From: Nothophaeocryptopus gaeumannii
Lineage: Eukaryota > Ascomycota > Dothideomycetes > Mycosphaerellales > Mycosphaerellaceae
Direction: 5' to 3'
Length of the DNA stretch: 64,000 nucleotides
Assembly: GCA_031771865.1 (NCBI GenBank)
Contig: JASISA010000022.1
Coordinates: forward strand, 1,550,001 to 1,614,000
A program made the position numbers and the translations under genes. The notes beneath the pieces were generated by a model that had not been told where the DNA came from, did not search any database, and saw only the letters and a program-made list of their open reading frames with translations. This document shows, in pieces, positions 22,504 to 33,820 of the stretch. Every line of letters starts with the position of its first letter. Position 1 is the first letter of the stretch.

Positions 22504-23846
22504 ATGGATGTAGCATACGACCACATCACAGAAGAGACACTCTCCCCACAAGACGAAGCCGCGAAGAAGGACCAGCAATCAGCACCACCCAGTTCCCTAA
22601 ATACCGAATTCCAAGAAGCATTCAAAGCGGTCAGTGCCTCGCCATGGGGCGCGAAGCTTGGAGGATGGTTCTCTTCGGCGCGGAAACAAGGCGAGACATT
22701 CTACCAAGATCTTCAGAAGGAGGCCACCGAGGCATCTGAGCAAGCCACGAAGGGATTCACGAGTTTGAGGGAACAGGTTGCGAACAGGACACGAAGCATG
22801 AGTCTCGATGCTGAGCCTGGGCCACGTAATCAGATACCTGGCGAAGAGGCAATTCCGAGCATCAACGTCACCAAAAGCGAGAAGGAGGAAGACAACGGAG
22901 AGAAGCAGGCCGCGGAGGGAGCAGAGAAGGACACCACTGGAGATAAAGACAAACCAGAAAGTCTACCGGCAGACATTGTCAAAGAAGCCGGTAGCTTGGT
23001 GGCTAGTCTTCGGACTCTCGGCGCTGCGAAACTGAAAGACCTCCAAAAAGCCGAAGACGCGGCAGACGAGGCCTTACTCAAATTTGGGACGAACGTACGC
23101 AACTTCCTTCGAGACGCAGTCACAATCACCGCACCAGATGACGAAGACGGCAAACAGAGCGAAGTGATATTCGAGACGCAAGAGCCGGGCACAGGGAAGA
23201 AGGTCTTCCATACAACAAGACTAGACGCACAACTACACGCAATTCACGCATCACCTGGAAGTTTCACAGAAGATCCGCAGGGCGAGGAGTGGGAAGCTTG
23301 GAAGAATGGCGGATGTGATGTGGAGAAGCAGACGGATGCGATTGCGAAGGATCTGGAAAAGTACGAGGAGTTGAAAAGCGCGATGGAGAAGCTGGTGCCG
23401 GAGAAGGTGGAGTATAAGATGTTCTGGACACGATACTACTTCCTGAGAAAAGCGATTGAGGAGGATGAGAAGAAGCGGAAAGAGGTTCTCAAGGGTAAGT
23501 CTAAGTCATACACATCCACAGGATTGCTCGAGCTAACGTTCTGATACCAGGCGCCGCAGCGGACACCACAGAAGAAGTGGCCTGGGACGACGATGATGAA
23601 GAGGACGAGTCCCATACACCTCATGCCGGCAGGAACAAGAAGGCTGCTGAATCCACTACAACGCTCAATGCCAACGCATCTGGAGACCATCTCAAGCCGA
23701 AGGAGCCTAGAAATTCATCCGACGAGAATAAATCGGTAGCGGACTCTGACGCAAGTTACGATGTGGTGTCGGGTGCGCCGTCGAGAGCTACTGGGAGCCC
23801 GAAGGAGGTGAAGAAGGACGATGAGAGCGATGATGATTGGGAGTGA
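22504..23846 (+). CDS. BSD-domain protein
   Basis: Join of 22504-23494 and 23551-23846, 428 residues, with a 56-nt intron whose branch site is GCTAAC. The BSD domain, found in TFIIH p62/Tfb1, synapse-associated proteins and DOS2-like proteins, is marked by its paired aromatic motif in LVPEKVEYKMFWTRYYFLRK, near residues 297-316. The N-terminal half (WGAKLGGWFSSARKQGETFYQDL, then SLREQVANRTR) has the amphipathic pattern of SYAP1/DOS2-type proteins, so a cytosolic signalling or trafficking role is more likely than transcription. The second exon is an acidic, disordered tail ending DDESDDDWE. The gene is intact. Confidence 0.87.
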
Positions 23847-24603
23847 TTGTATCTACGAGGCGTATGATGTTAATGGAATACCCAAGGCTCGGTGCTGTTT
23901 TCGATACTGGCGTTTGAGAGCCACTTCAGATCTTCACTACCGGAGTTGTACGGCGCGGGCGTGAACTTGTGAATCAATTGATTGATATCAATCGTATTTG
24001 AATATATCTTCATCACGTTTCGAAGAAGTTCTTGACAAGCCATGTTCACGATTTCAAGATTGTTGTGACGGTTGCTATGGGCAGGCTTCGAGTGTTTGGG
24101 TCTTGGCGTTTGTTTGAAGGAGCGGCACGTCTTTGCGTTGACCCTGGCATTCATCGCCAACTCCTTCCCACATCACCACCAACACATTGCCAGACCTCTC
24201 TTACCACAGTCGGCATTTCACTCACAAAGCCGCTTTCGCTCGTTTGCTTCTAGATATCTTCGACTCCAGACGATCTTCACGACTAGACCAGGGACAGTCC
24301 CCTGCCTGTGTGGTAATCATCCCGACCTTGGACCGTCAACAGCTTCGCCCCGCTGACCACTGGAATGTTGATAGCGTCACCAGAGTAGCGAACCGTCCTT
24401 CACTCATTGACAGCGCGGCGAGCCCGCGAAGTCGGCGAGTCACTGAGGTCAAGATGACCTCGTTTATCAACACAATGTTCGTATCTCCAACAACACCACC
24501 GGACATCCAAACACCCTAGCCGCGACCGCGCCTTGCATGCTGCTGAGAGCGATATACACAGCATACACCACACCATAGCCATTGCCAGACCCAAAGCCAA
24601 AGC
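23847..24603. other. Intergenic region with possible 5' exon of MOB gene
   Basis: Mostly promoter and leader. A short frame at 24454-24519 (MTSFINTMFVSPTTPP) resembles the start of some MOB proteins and might be an upstream coding exon of the next gene, but I could not find a clean splice to it. Confidence 0.35.
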
Positions 24604-25737
24604 TTGCCGATGCCTCTCTTCTACAGCCCGACCAAGATGTTCGAAAACGCCCACAGTCCGACGATGCCGTTCGCCCACAGCCCACCAAAGCCACTGCCAG
24701 CTTTGCAATCGAACGTGCTCGCCGAGTCGGAGTCCTACACGCAGCTTCCGCACTACAATGACACTGGGACAGGATTTCAGCAACCCGCCAGTCCAAAAGC
24801 AGCATACCAGTCACCACTGCAGCGACACATACAGAACGTGCTGGAAGGCAATAATACACCTTCGCCTAAGAGCTCGATCCCAGTACCTGTCCGACACGAA
24901 TATCGACACCGCGAACCGCATCGGCACGTGGATAAGACAGGCTATGGCAATGGCAATGGACGTGGCTCGGTCTTCGGCTTTGGATTCGGCGATATCGTGA
25001 AGAAGGCTGACCTCTTGACTCGCAGCAACAGCAATGCACGGAACAGCAGGACTGCTGCCTTCCAGCCTACCAAGCGTGCCAAGGGGACGAACAGCTGGCA
25101 GTTGAAGCAATTTGCTGAGGCGACACTGGGAAGTGGTAGTCTGCGAAAGGTCGTGCAGCTACCAGAGGGTGAAGACAGAGATGAGTGGCTGGCCGTCAAC
25201 GGTGTGTACACGCAGAGCAATGGATAGTAAATCAGTGCTGATGAAATACCAGTGGTCGACTTCTACAACCAGATTAACCTTCTCTATGGCGCAATCACCG
25301 AGTTCTGCTCGCCGCACTCCTGCCCCGAGATGAAGGCCACCGACGAGTTCGAATACCTCTGGCACGACCCACCCGCCTACCCGAAGCCGACACGTCTTCC
25401 AGCGCCCACCTATATCGCACACCTCCTGAGCTGGACCTCGAATCACCTCTCCAACCCCGCAGTCTTTCCTACCCACCCAGGCGTCGCGTTTCCATCGAAC
25501 TTCCAGAACACGATCCGAACCATCTTCAAGAGATTGTATCGGATATACGCTCACATCTACTGCCACCACTATGGTGTTGTAAGAGGTTTGGGCTTGGAGC
25601 CACATCTCAACACGGGGTTCAAGCACTATGTGCTGTTCGTTGAAGAATTTGGGTTGGCGGATGAGAAGGGTAACAAGAAGGGCGAGTGGTACGGTCCACT
25701 GGGCGAGCTCGTGGAGAGCATGCTGCGCAGTGACTAG
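24604..25737 (+). CDS. MOB kinase activator (Mob1/phocein family)
   Basis: Join of 24604-25201 and 25253-25737, 360 residues, with a 51-nt intron. MOB proteins bind and activate NDR/LATS-type kinases in the mitotic-exit, septation and polarity pathways. The conserved core starts at KRAKGTNSWQLKQFAEATLG and continues through GSLRKVVQLPEGED, EWLAVN and, after the intron, DFYNQINLLYGAITEFC. The zinc site is visible as a CSPHSC pair and the HIYCHHY histidines, followed by the C-terminal FKHYVLFVEEFGL. The N-terminal 155 residues are a long, Pro/Ser/Asn-rich extension with repeated HSPT/HSPP motifs, not found in yeast Mob1, that could carry phosphorylation sites. The start codon is the least certain part. 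Confidence 0.9.
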
Positions 25738-26296
25738 AAGAAGTCGCGTTCGGATTGATGCCTTTTGGACTTATGGATTGACGAGCGTATGCATGGATAG
25801 CACGGAACGGAACATGGGCCGGTAGACCTTGGGCGTTGTTGGAGTGCATAATTACGGGTTACATTCTGCGAAGGCGAGCATGTGCCTGACGAGGCCGCTT
25901 TGCTCGCAGACAGGGAAGCTGCTAGGTCTTGCTGAAGCATCTTAATGAATGAGTTGATATCTTGGCCAACGGGCACTCTTCCATTTACCTACCGGACTGG
26001 ACGAACACATGATCTCACATCCACCATCCATTCATGCATCACCTCCAGGAGCATGCACTCGAGCGATGGATTTGCAAGGGCGGGCAACGCAGCCTGCAAA
26101 CACTCTGAACATGCGATGTAGTCGGTTCGAACTTCGCACAAGCATATATCCAGCTCTTGTGAAAGCACAGGTTGGATATGAATCTACTAATTTCGACAAT
26201 TCCATTTCTCCTGTCGTTGAAGAACCTGCACTTCTATCTTACTACAGGATATCGCTGGCTTGATCAGACTGTCGACATACGCCCGAAGCCATCAAT
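25738..26296. other. Intergenic region
   Basis: Separates the MOB and F-box genes. No coding or RNA feature could be supported. Confidence 0.4.
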
Positions 26297-27204
26297 ATGT
26301 TGTGGTGGCACATCGTGACCATATGGACGCCGTCGGCACTGGAGGAGCTTTCCCTGGAAATCAAACTTGAAATCCTAAGCTATCTACCGGCGAGATCAAT
26401 TCAACAGGCCAGGCAAATTTCACGGACGCTCAAGGACCTGATCGACGAACCCAGAAATAATCAGGCTCTCGCAAGAGTCAGAATTAAGGCGTCACAAGCA
26501 CGCCTTGAGGCCTCCGTTGACACACTGATCGACTATCTTCTTGATGACAGGGACCTGATTCCCGCTCTCCAGGCCTTCTTCAACCACCGAGGACTGCACG
26601 AGGAGCGCTATTACAAATTGGAACTTTTCGTCCGAAACTGGAGACGGAGTACATCGAACCCGAATGGTATCCGCGATCATTCTTTGGAGGTCATGAATGC
26701 TCTCATCGACGCACAAATCTTCTTTTACGAACCAGAAACGCATTCGACGTTTACCTTAAAAATCAACTCCGTAGACGATTTCGAAGACTTCATTCAAGAA
26801 TCCAAGGAGTTATTTGTTGACGATAAGGATCGCGAGGGCAGGGCGCAGATAACGAAGGATTGTTCTCTCACTGCGCTTACAACGGCATTTGTCACGCCGA
26901 ACAGACTCAAGAGACTTGGTGCACGTTACGTATCCGGCGAGGGCCAGAAGTTGAAGCGGTTTGCACTGTTGCGCAGCTTTCGAGGCTGCTTGGTGTGCCT
27001 CATTTTAGAGAGGAAGGGGAATTTGCTTATGCTAGTAGATCGATGTGGGCGCGTCAGAAGATTAAGGAAGCGTTTAAGGGGAAGGAGATGAGTTTGATAG
27101 AGAAGGCTGCGATTATGGAGCATTGTATATCTAGTAGATGCTGGCCTGGCACACGGATACTTTCACGGAGCTCTTACGCCTCAAGAGCCTTCTTCACCAC
27201 CTGA
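26297..27204 (+). CDS. F-box protein
   Basis: Join of 26297-26929 and 26977-27204, 286 residues. A 47-nt GT-AG intron restores the frame that otherwise seems broken. The F-box lies at about residues 13-52 (LEELSLEIKLEILSYLP, then ARQISRTLKDLIDEP). This module recruits Skp1 of SCF ubiquitin ligases. The rest is helical and charged, with no WD40 or LRR repeats, as is common in fungal F-box families with unknown targets. The last exon contains FREEGEFAYASRSMWARQK, a block typical of fungal paralogues in my memory of the family. The final 31 bases overlap the 3' end of the convergent NmrA-like gene, so the exact C-terminus is uncertain. Confidence 0.7.
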
Positions 27205-28145
27205 TCCAAACCCTCCGTCTTCAATCCCAACACCTCCCTCTCCTCCTCTCCCTTCTTTCCCCAGTCGCCACCCAGTCCCTCCCCAAGATAATAACAATAC
27301 GTCAACCCAGCTCCCGCCCAGAAATCCCCTTCCTTCTCAAACTTCTCCTTCAACCCCTTTATCCGCTCAACATTGTCGTTCTCAGTGATTGTCCAATCCC
27401 CGTCCTTCGTCCCTGTAGCCTTCTTCGTCGCCTCAAACAACTCCTCCTGCGTAGCGGAAAAGGACGAAATATAAGCGTAGTTGTTCGCGTAATGTGCGAG
27501 ACTCTTCCTCGGCTCCTCCTCAGTGTTCACCGGAAGACTGATCAATTTCGCGATCCCTTCCCCAACTCTCTCCTGAGAAGTCGTATTAAATTTCCCGGTC
27601 TTGGTGAGTCTGGTATACTTTTTGTTCGCCACATCAATCCCAAATAACCCTCTCGTGAGACTCATTTCCGTCCAGGGGTTCGCCGCTACCGCCAGGTATT
27701 TCAAACTCGGAAACTTCCCCTTCGAGAGTGAGGAGATGTGTTGACGAGCGGCTGTTTTGGGAGCGAAGAGGGGTACTTCCGTTGACATTTTGGGACGAGT
27801 TCCGTCGCCTGCATATTCGTTGGGGATGGGCCACTCTACTCCTGCAGCCGCAGCAGCCTCGATCAATCATTTCTGGAGGGAGTCGGCGTTGGGTGCGAAA
27901 GCGAGTGTGAACATGGCTAATTCGTTGCCTTTAAAGGCATCTTTCAAGAATGCGTCGTCATCGTAGGAGCCTTTCTTCACCGTGATCTGGGAGCTGGATG
28001 GAAATGTGGCGGTTGAGTCGGAGCGGCAGATGATTGTAATCTGAATTTTGTCATTGAGGGCGAGGAGATGCTTGAGGGTTGAAGCGCCGACGTTTCCTGA
28101 TGCGCCGACGATGGCAATTTTGGAGAGGTAATTGGACGAGGACAT
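27174..28145 (-). pseudogene. NmrA-like NAD(P)-binding protein gene with in-frame TGA
   Basis: NmrA-like proteins are atypical short-chain dehydrogenases that bind NAD(P) and often act as redox sensors or reductases. The N-terminus has the nucleotide-binding glycine motif (IAIVGASGNVGASTLKHLL). At 27867-27869 a TGA interrupts the frame between ADSLQK and LIEAAAAAGVEWPIPNEYA. The second half is the normal family continuation in the same frame, ending at 27174. No splice sites flank the TGA, so it is either a nonsense mutation (CGA to TGA is one transition) or a readthrough site. Without it the protein would be about 324 residues, a normal family length. The 3' end overlaps the F-box gene by 31 bp. 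Confidence 0.75.
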
Positions 28146-28777
28146 GGTTCTTGGTTCCGTGAGTTTTGAGTTGAGGTGGGTTTGAGTGAGGTCCAAGGTT
28201 GCCGAATGTGACGATCATGTTACACTTCTTATCTTTCGGAGCTGGTTGTCCAAGCAGCTTTATACGCCCATTGGAATGCAAGGGCGTGCTTGAATGTTCA
28301 TACATAGAATGATAAAAGACGTGAGGTCGGACCCCGATGGCATGCCGATGCAGGGAAGCGGGTCCTCCTTGGCTGCAGATGCTTTGGTCAGCACGGCTTT
28401 GGAGACACTCCGAGATGCCAAGAAGATGTATGAAATGCTCAGGAAAGGTTTGTCCGACGGGAACTTCGATCCAATCAATGCCTTCGTTCCAATCTCAATA
28501 CAATCAATTCAATCTCTCTCAACGAATGCCTCTCTCAAGACCGCTCGTAAGCTCCATCCGGTAGTACAGTACGTCACGAAAACTTCGCGAACGATGTCTG
28601 AATCCGGCCATACCCCGTTCCCGCTCGCTGCGACTCGTCGTACGTTGGAAGCACATCCAAATGAATCCTGCCATCAGACAACCTCGTCTGTCGTGTCTCT
28701 TGTCCGTTCACTTCGGTGGGCAACTAACCATCTCTTTTAGCTCATTGCTTTTCAAACGAGGGAAGTTTTGCTAGCGC
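28146..28777. other. Intergenic region
   Basis: Contains the NmrA promoter and one plus-strand open frame (28294-28740) without domain, signal peptide or splice support. I do not call it. Confidence 0.35.
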
Positions 28778-29401
28778 TCATTTCCGCAATGAGAGCAGAA
28801 ATGAGAAGATGACGCTAATGACTGTTCCATCCCACGCTCTCCGCTGGACAGGCTGCTGAGGAGACCTCGGAGGTGCTCTGTACTGCGGGGAGATCGTTCT
28901 TTGCACAGAGCTACCGGAATCTTCCGCACCGTCATGATGGTTCGCCTCGACCTCTTCCGGCGGATGAGACGAGATCTCGACGCGGGGCTCCTTCTGAGCG
29001 GCTCGGTCGGTCGCTTCACAATGGGGAGTGTGGAAGTCGAAAATGCGGTTGGCCTTTTCTACCGGCCGGCCGGGCCGGAATCTTTCCCAAAATCTCTCCC
29101 ACCATAGCTTTCTGGAGAGGGATTTGAAGTTCTCCGGCGTCACCCGGGCGTTTGGCCTGTCTGGGAGCGGATCTTGAAAAGACGAGCGTTGTAGAATTGG
29201 TGTTCTGGCGGGCTCCGGCGCATTATTCTTGGGTAGGTCGCGTCGAGATGACTTCCGCGGAACGGGAGGCGGGTCGCTCTCGAAACCAGTACGCGTTCGT
29301 GAGGGCACGGGATTTCCACTTACCGTCTGAGAGTCTTGACGATTTGAGGGAACATTTGACGCGCCATCTAGGGTCGGTGGTACGAGCGCAGACGGTTTCC
29401 A
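28778..29401 (-). other. In-frame coding-like tail beyond the DUF3074 stop
   Basis: After the TAG at 29402-29404 the same frame stays open for 207 codons to a stop at 28778. The encoded sequence is polar, Pro/Arg-rich and disordered (for example ESDPPPVPRKSSRRDLPK) with a short aromatic/basic helix (SLSRKLWWERFWERFRPGRP). The open length is unlikely by chance. It may be the lost C-terminus of the gene upstream or a readthrough extension. Confidence 0.5.
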
Positions 29402-30290
29402 CTATTTCGCGCCTCCTTTGCGCTCATTTTCGGCCCATCCAATGAACAGTCCGACGTCCTTGACGACTGCATCGGGCACTTTCATTTTTTGGAGAGGCAT
29501 TGGCAGAATTCCCTGTGTAGATGTCAGTCTGTGCGCGTACAATATGTACCGGGCGCCATACCTTTGCATCGCTAGCAGTGGCCATCTGCCATTTGACCAT
29601 GTCGTTCTCGAGAGAGCCTCTCTCGACACTGCAGTATATACCCTGCACGTAGCTAGAATCTCCGTAGTACCTCGTACCTCTGAAGCCGTGGAGATCGACT
29701 GGTATCTGCACCACCACGAACTCCCTCTCTTTCTTGCCAGTGATCACGACCACCGAAAACACTCGATTCTTGAGCGGAAACGGTATCTCGTGCATCATCT
29801 CCATGACGTTCATGCGGATTTCAGACCACTCGGTTGTGTCTCGTGCGATCGCAAGTAGCTCGTCGTATGAGAGAACGGTGTGGGCGTCCAGGACGGTGGG
29901 GGTGTATTCCTCCTCATGCTGTGAGTGGTTTGCCCGCAGTCCGCCGTCGAACTCTTCCCAGCTAGCTGTTCCCGACTTCTGGGCGTTCTCGTGAATGCTC
30001 TCGCGCGCAAACCAGTGCTCTGTGGGCGATTTGTCGGGGTGAGAGAGCTGGCGTGAGAAGAGTTTGACTGGTGCGGTGGCTGGTGGAGAGCGTTTGGTAG
30101 TGCTCACAGTCTTGAAGGAGTCAAAATCGGTAGTCGTAAGGGTAAGGCCTTCTCGTAATGCCTTCTCGACGAACGCAAGCAGGCCTGGAGCTTCGTTACC
30201 TTCGAGATTCGCATCACGGTTGGGATGCGCTGGTAGATCGTTATGCTTCAATGTCCTCATACGGATCATCTTCTGCTCTCCGTTCGACAT
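29402..30290 (-). CDS. DUF3074 (START-like) protein
   Basis: Complement of 29402-29512 and 29562-30290, 279 residues, with a 49-nt intron. DUF3074 is a fungal lipid-binding START-like fold of unknown ligand. The N-terminus has LLAFVEKALREGLTL, then KLFSRQLSHPDKSPTEHWFA and the core WEEFDGGLRANHSQHEEEYT. Domain strands follow (LKNRVFSVVVITGKKEREFV, SVERGSLENDMVKWQMATA), and the last exon starts GILPMPLQKMKVPDAVVKD. The frame ends at a TAG (29402-29404), but 207 further open codons follow in the same frame, described separately. The domain itself is complete at the stop, so the short form may be functional. Confidence 0.75.
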
Positions 30291-30710
30291 GGCGATTTTG
30301 GTGTGTCGGAAGTGCTATTCGGTGTGTATTCGCGGTCAGTGCTGCTGTGAGATGGCTCGAATGATGTACAATGAAGCAATGATAACAAGAGACACCTACT
30401 CGAATGTTGATGGTGAGATGTCAATGTATCTCCTACGCGCTTTGACCGGGAAAGCGTTGTCAAGCGTACGTCGCTGTCGTCAGAAAGTGCGTGTTGTCGA
30501 GAGGCTCTTGCTGGAGCGTCATGCCGCAGCCCGTGCTCCGTGGCCAATCAGAGTCGTTTCTTGGCGCAGAGGTAAGTGAAGGACGAGCGGATGCAACTCC
30601 TCCTCCTCCTCCTACAATGCATCTGCATGCCGCAGCTGTATGCTGAGGAAGAGATGGACGTCTTTCAATGCCTCTGGTGCATTCCATACAATCCGCAATA
30701 GCGACCCACT
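30291..30710. promoter_or_regulatory. Divergent promoter region
   Basis: A 420-bp interval between the DUF3074 gene (minus) and the thioredoxin-fold gene (plus). No further feature resolved. Confidence 0.4.
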
Positions 30711-31061
30711 ATGCCGACAGTAAACCAAATCCACAACAAACCTGAGCACGATGCCATCGTCTCGCAATCCAAGCAAATCCCCACCGTAATCCACGTCTCC
30801 AACTCGTCTCTGCCCGTGTGCAAGACCTTCAGCCCGAAGTACGAGCAGCTGGCCCAAAGACACGCCTCAGCTGGCGTAGCATTCGCGGAAATGGACTATC
30901 TACCTCAGACGAGCTACATGTTTAAATTCAGTCCGAATCAGCTACCTGTCACCGTGTTCATGATTGGAGATCGATGGGCCAGGACTGTGATGGGACCTGA
31001 TATGCAAGAGATGGAGAGGATGATTGGGATGCTGTTGGAAGAGACGAAGAAGGGCCCTTGA
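30711..31061 (+). CDS. Thioredoxin-fold protein lacking the CxxC pair
   Basis: A single-exon protein of 116 residues. The thioredoxin fold is suggested by IPTVIHVSNSSLPVCKTFSP (the active-site strand and helix), then YEQLAQRHASAGVAFAEMDY and the cis-proline region NQLPVTVFMIGDRW. Where thioredoxin has WCGPC, this sequence has SSLPVC: the first (nucleophilic) cysteine is replaced by Leu and only the second remains. It therefore cannot act as an ordinary disulfide reductase. A scaffold, phosducin-like or mitochondrial-ribosome-type role is possible, but nothing here decides it. The gene is intact. Confidence 0.65.
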   Translation: MPTVNQIHNKPEHDAIVSQSKQIPTVIHVSNSSLPVCKTFSPKYEQLAQRHASAGVAFAEMDYLPQTSYMFKFSPNQLPVTVFMIGDRWARTVMGPDMQEMERMIGMLLEETKKGP

Positions 31062-31540
31062 GCGGCCAGGAGCTACATGACAGATAGCTCGAAGGGGCGA
31101 GACAAGAGCAACTCGGAATTTGACGAGCATATTCATGCAGCAGTTCGATACCAATACATACGACTACGTCTGTACGAGTACACGACTCCTCGTCTGCTCA
31201 CCCTACTGTTGAACGTATAAGAGGTCCAACATCACTGTGTTCTGTAACGGAAGGTCACGCAGGAAGTCTGGCCATTGTAGATTGGTCGACGTCTGCACTA
31301 CTTCGGTTTCTTCTGCTAACAGCAGTCGGCAACGTTCTGGGGCTGTCAAACGCCAGCTGCCGAGCACGATTGACTGGACAATATTCGTCAAGATATCAGG
31401 ATACTGTGTTAAGAGACTGTGGGGCTGCGTGCGTGTGCTCTGCATGACTTGATATTCCACATCCTCCAGGAACTCGTTCTGTCCCTTTTGAATGTCTTAA
31501 GAGCGTCATATTATCCTCGTGTACAGTATCGGGGACCCGG
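31062..31540. other. Intergenic region
   Basis: Flank of the thioredoxin-fold gene. Faint plus-strand similarity to the start of a fungal F-box protein may exist, but it is too short to assign. Confidence 0.3.
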
Positions 31541-32190
31541 ATGGGCAACAACAATCCAATGCAGCACGATCAACTTCGTATTGCGTATGGCTACAAATTT
31601 GCTGATATGTGCACGACGCTCCGACGGCTCGAGTCCTGCCCTCACACAAACGAAAATGACATCGCAGGAGATGATGGCAATGAATTAGAGCAAAGTGCCA
31701 TTGATGATTACCCAAGCCGGGTGGACTTCAAAGCGATGCTGAGCCTAGCGAGCAATCTTACGAGCCTGAGGCTTAACATCGATGGATTCCAGGAACGTTC
31801 GAAGCTCAGACTCACCGTGGATCAGATACTCAGAGCAAATACATTTGTGCTCTTGCAGGAACTGCTCCTTTCGGGACATTACGTCAATCCACTGTCCTCC
31901 CACAAGTCCTTTGGCGCCATCAACACACGCTCAAGACAATAAGCATACACAGAGTCGCTCTAAACCCGGCCGACCGGGTATCTATCTCTATACTGCAGCC
32001 TTTGCTTGCGATGCCATAGTTGGAAGAGCTGGATCTCGACCAAATCAGCGAGCGCAAGGGCAACCCAGATCCTAAAATAGTGGGATTGCCTTCAGAGATC
32101 CCATCGATGCTGTGCATATTCCCACCAAATTTGATCGATGGGTGGACTGGACAGGTCAGAGGCAGATCGTTGACGATCTGAAATGACACA
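31541..32190 (+). pseudogene. LRR/F-box-like protein relic
   Basis: The plus strand encodes fragments of a leucine-rich-repeat type protein of the kind linked to fungal F-boxes: LASNLTSLRLNIDGFQ, FVLLQELLLSGHY, then, after a frame change near 31920, HTLKTISIHRVALNP and ILQPLLAMP. A TAG at 32017-32019 follows, and the repeat consensus continues in the same frame (LEELDLDQIS) to about 32150. Frame change plus in-frame stop mark a pseudogene. No F-box was found upstream, so the N-terminus is either lost or too degraded. Confidence 0.6.
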
Positions 32191-32812
32191 TCCAACATGA
32201 TGTTGTCTACCTGCAAGGCTCTGACATCGATTGAGCACAACGGTGCAGACGAAGTATCGGCTCACCCATTCGCGTACGACCGCTCGAAGTGTATTCCGCA
32301 AAGCCGGCCACGTTTTTCGACTGTGTCACGAAGTCGGTCCAACTGGCGAATTCTGAGTTTCTCGCTCGGTAGCTTCATGTCCTCTACGCAGTTTACGCAG
32401 CTGAGCCTCACAACTGGAGGCAGATCGGCCGTCCTTCACTTCGAGATGTCAACTCGTATAGAATCCAATCGGTGCAGTCAGTTACCGGACACTTGCCCTT
32501 CGCTCGTGGGCTAAGCCCTTATAATCACGAGCCTACGAGGCCTCGAAGGATGGGCGTACATCCTTCAGATGAGTCAGCGCCAGCATTTACTCACTCAATG
32601 AGCACTAGGAAGCACGTTGATGGAAACGTGACAGTGCTGCGAAAACACTGGAAAGGTCCATAAACCATCCATCAGGCTTGTTCATTATACATAGTGGCGG
32701 TGTCCGAGAGCGGATCAGCATTCAATAACTGCGCCTCACTGCACGCGGAACATACATATGAGAGCCGTTTCCGTCGATTGTGGTTCACGCCACAGCAGTT
32801 CACGAAGCGCCA
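32191..32812. other. Intergenic region
   Basis: No supported gene. It holds the tail of the LRR relic and the promoter of the APH-type kinase gene. Confidence 0.35.
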
Positions 32813-33820
32813 ATGACTTGCAACAAGATCAATTGTGACCGCTCGACGGAGACTATGGAAAGGCTGGAGAAAGATGTTCAACCGCTGATGACCGACGCTG
32901 TCCGCGAGGGAGTGGTTCGTGCCCATACTTTGTCGAGCGAAGAGGTCAACAACATGCCACTGGTTGACCCGTGCTATCGAATAAAGGAAGGATGTCATCA
33001 TGATGTGTGGAATGTCGGCGCACACATCCTGCATGCACTTCCAGCGTCGGTCAAGAACATCAAATCTCTGGAGCGCGATCGAGCTGTAACGATGCTGCTT
33101 CAACATCTTGGCCCTTTATCGCATACGATTTCAGTACCCTCCGAGCCTTTCAAAATCCACAAATGGATCTGTACTGTGCAAAGACAGTTACCTGGTATCT
33201 CTGTACAGTCCTGCCCGAACGCACGGTCATCTGGCAACACTTTGAAAGGTATGGTGCAACTACTGAGAATGTTGCGCTCGATTTCAAACGACCAAGCAAT
33301 GAAAGTCGCGTACTATGAGCACGAAAGGCCGAGCCTACAGAAGCGAGTTGCGAAAGCTTTGCGGCATTGGGAGGAGCTAAAGGCCGTCGGATATATCAGC
33401 GATATCGATGCCAAAGAAGCCGTTTCGCTGGCAACTTTACGACTACATCAAGCAGCTACGTATAAGCCGGTCCTTCTCCACGGTGATCTTAGCATGCAAC
33501 ACATACTGGTCGACGAGTCAGACAGGACTATCACTGGCGTGATCGATTGGTCTGATGCGATGCTCGGCGATCCATGCGAGGATATTGCTGGGATTTCATT
33601 GACACTTGGAGCTGGAAATGCAAGGAGAGTTGCTACAGAAGTCGGATATGATGAGCATACAATTGAGAGAGGATTGCTTTTCGCCAAATGCCTGGCCATT
33701 GAAGACTTGCGCGAGCTCAAGTGCGGCACGGACGAACAACCACCCGAAGAGCTGCTCAAAGCACAGTTCCTGATGGCATTTGAGAACACGGATCTCGGCA
33801 TCGCGTCGATCTTTCAGTAA
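32813..33820 (+). CDS. Aminoglycoside phosphotransferase (APH)-family kinase-like protein
   Basis: A 335-residue single-exon protein of the APH/choline-kinase-like fold, common in fungi as kinases of small molecules with unknown substrate. The catalytic loop is visible as VLLHGDLSMQHILVDES (HGDLxxxHxL) and the metal-binding Asp as GVIDWSDAMLGDPCEDIA. The N-lobe is atypical: I see no clear glycine loop or Lys/Glu pair, so ATP binding may be altered. The start at 32813 is the first ATG in frame; the frame extends upstream without an ATG. No signal peptide. The frame is intact to the stop and overlaps the end of the convergent CoA-transferase relic by a few bases. Confidence 0.8.
   Translation: MTCNKINCDRSTETMERLEKDVQPLMTDAVREGVVRAHTLSSEEVNNMPLVDPCYRIKEGCHHDVWNVGAHILHALPASVKNIKSLERDRAVTMLLQHLGPLSHTISVPSEPFKIHKWICTVQRQLPGISVQSCPNARSSGNTLKGMVQLLRMLRSISNDQAMKVAYYEHERPSLQKRVAKALRHWEELKAVGYISDIDAKEAVSLATLRLHQAATYKPVLLHGDLSMQHILVDESDRTITGVIDWSDAMLGDPCEDIAGISLTLGAGNARRVATEVGYDEHTIERGLLFAKCLAIEDLRELKCGTDEQPPEELLKAQFLMAFENTDLGIASIFQ

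Noticed and set aside
26860..27204. Apparent frameshift in the F-box gene
   Set aside because: A 47-nt GT-AG intron (26930-26976) joins both frames at a codon border, so no lesion is needed.
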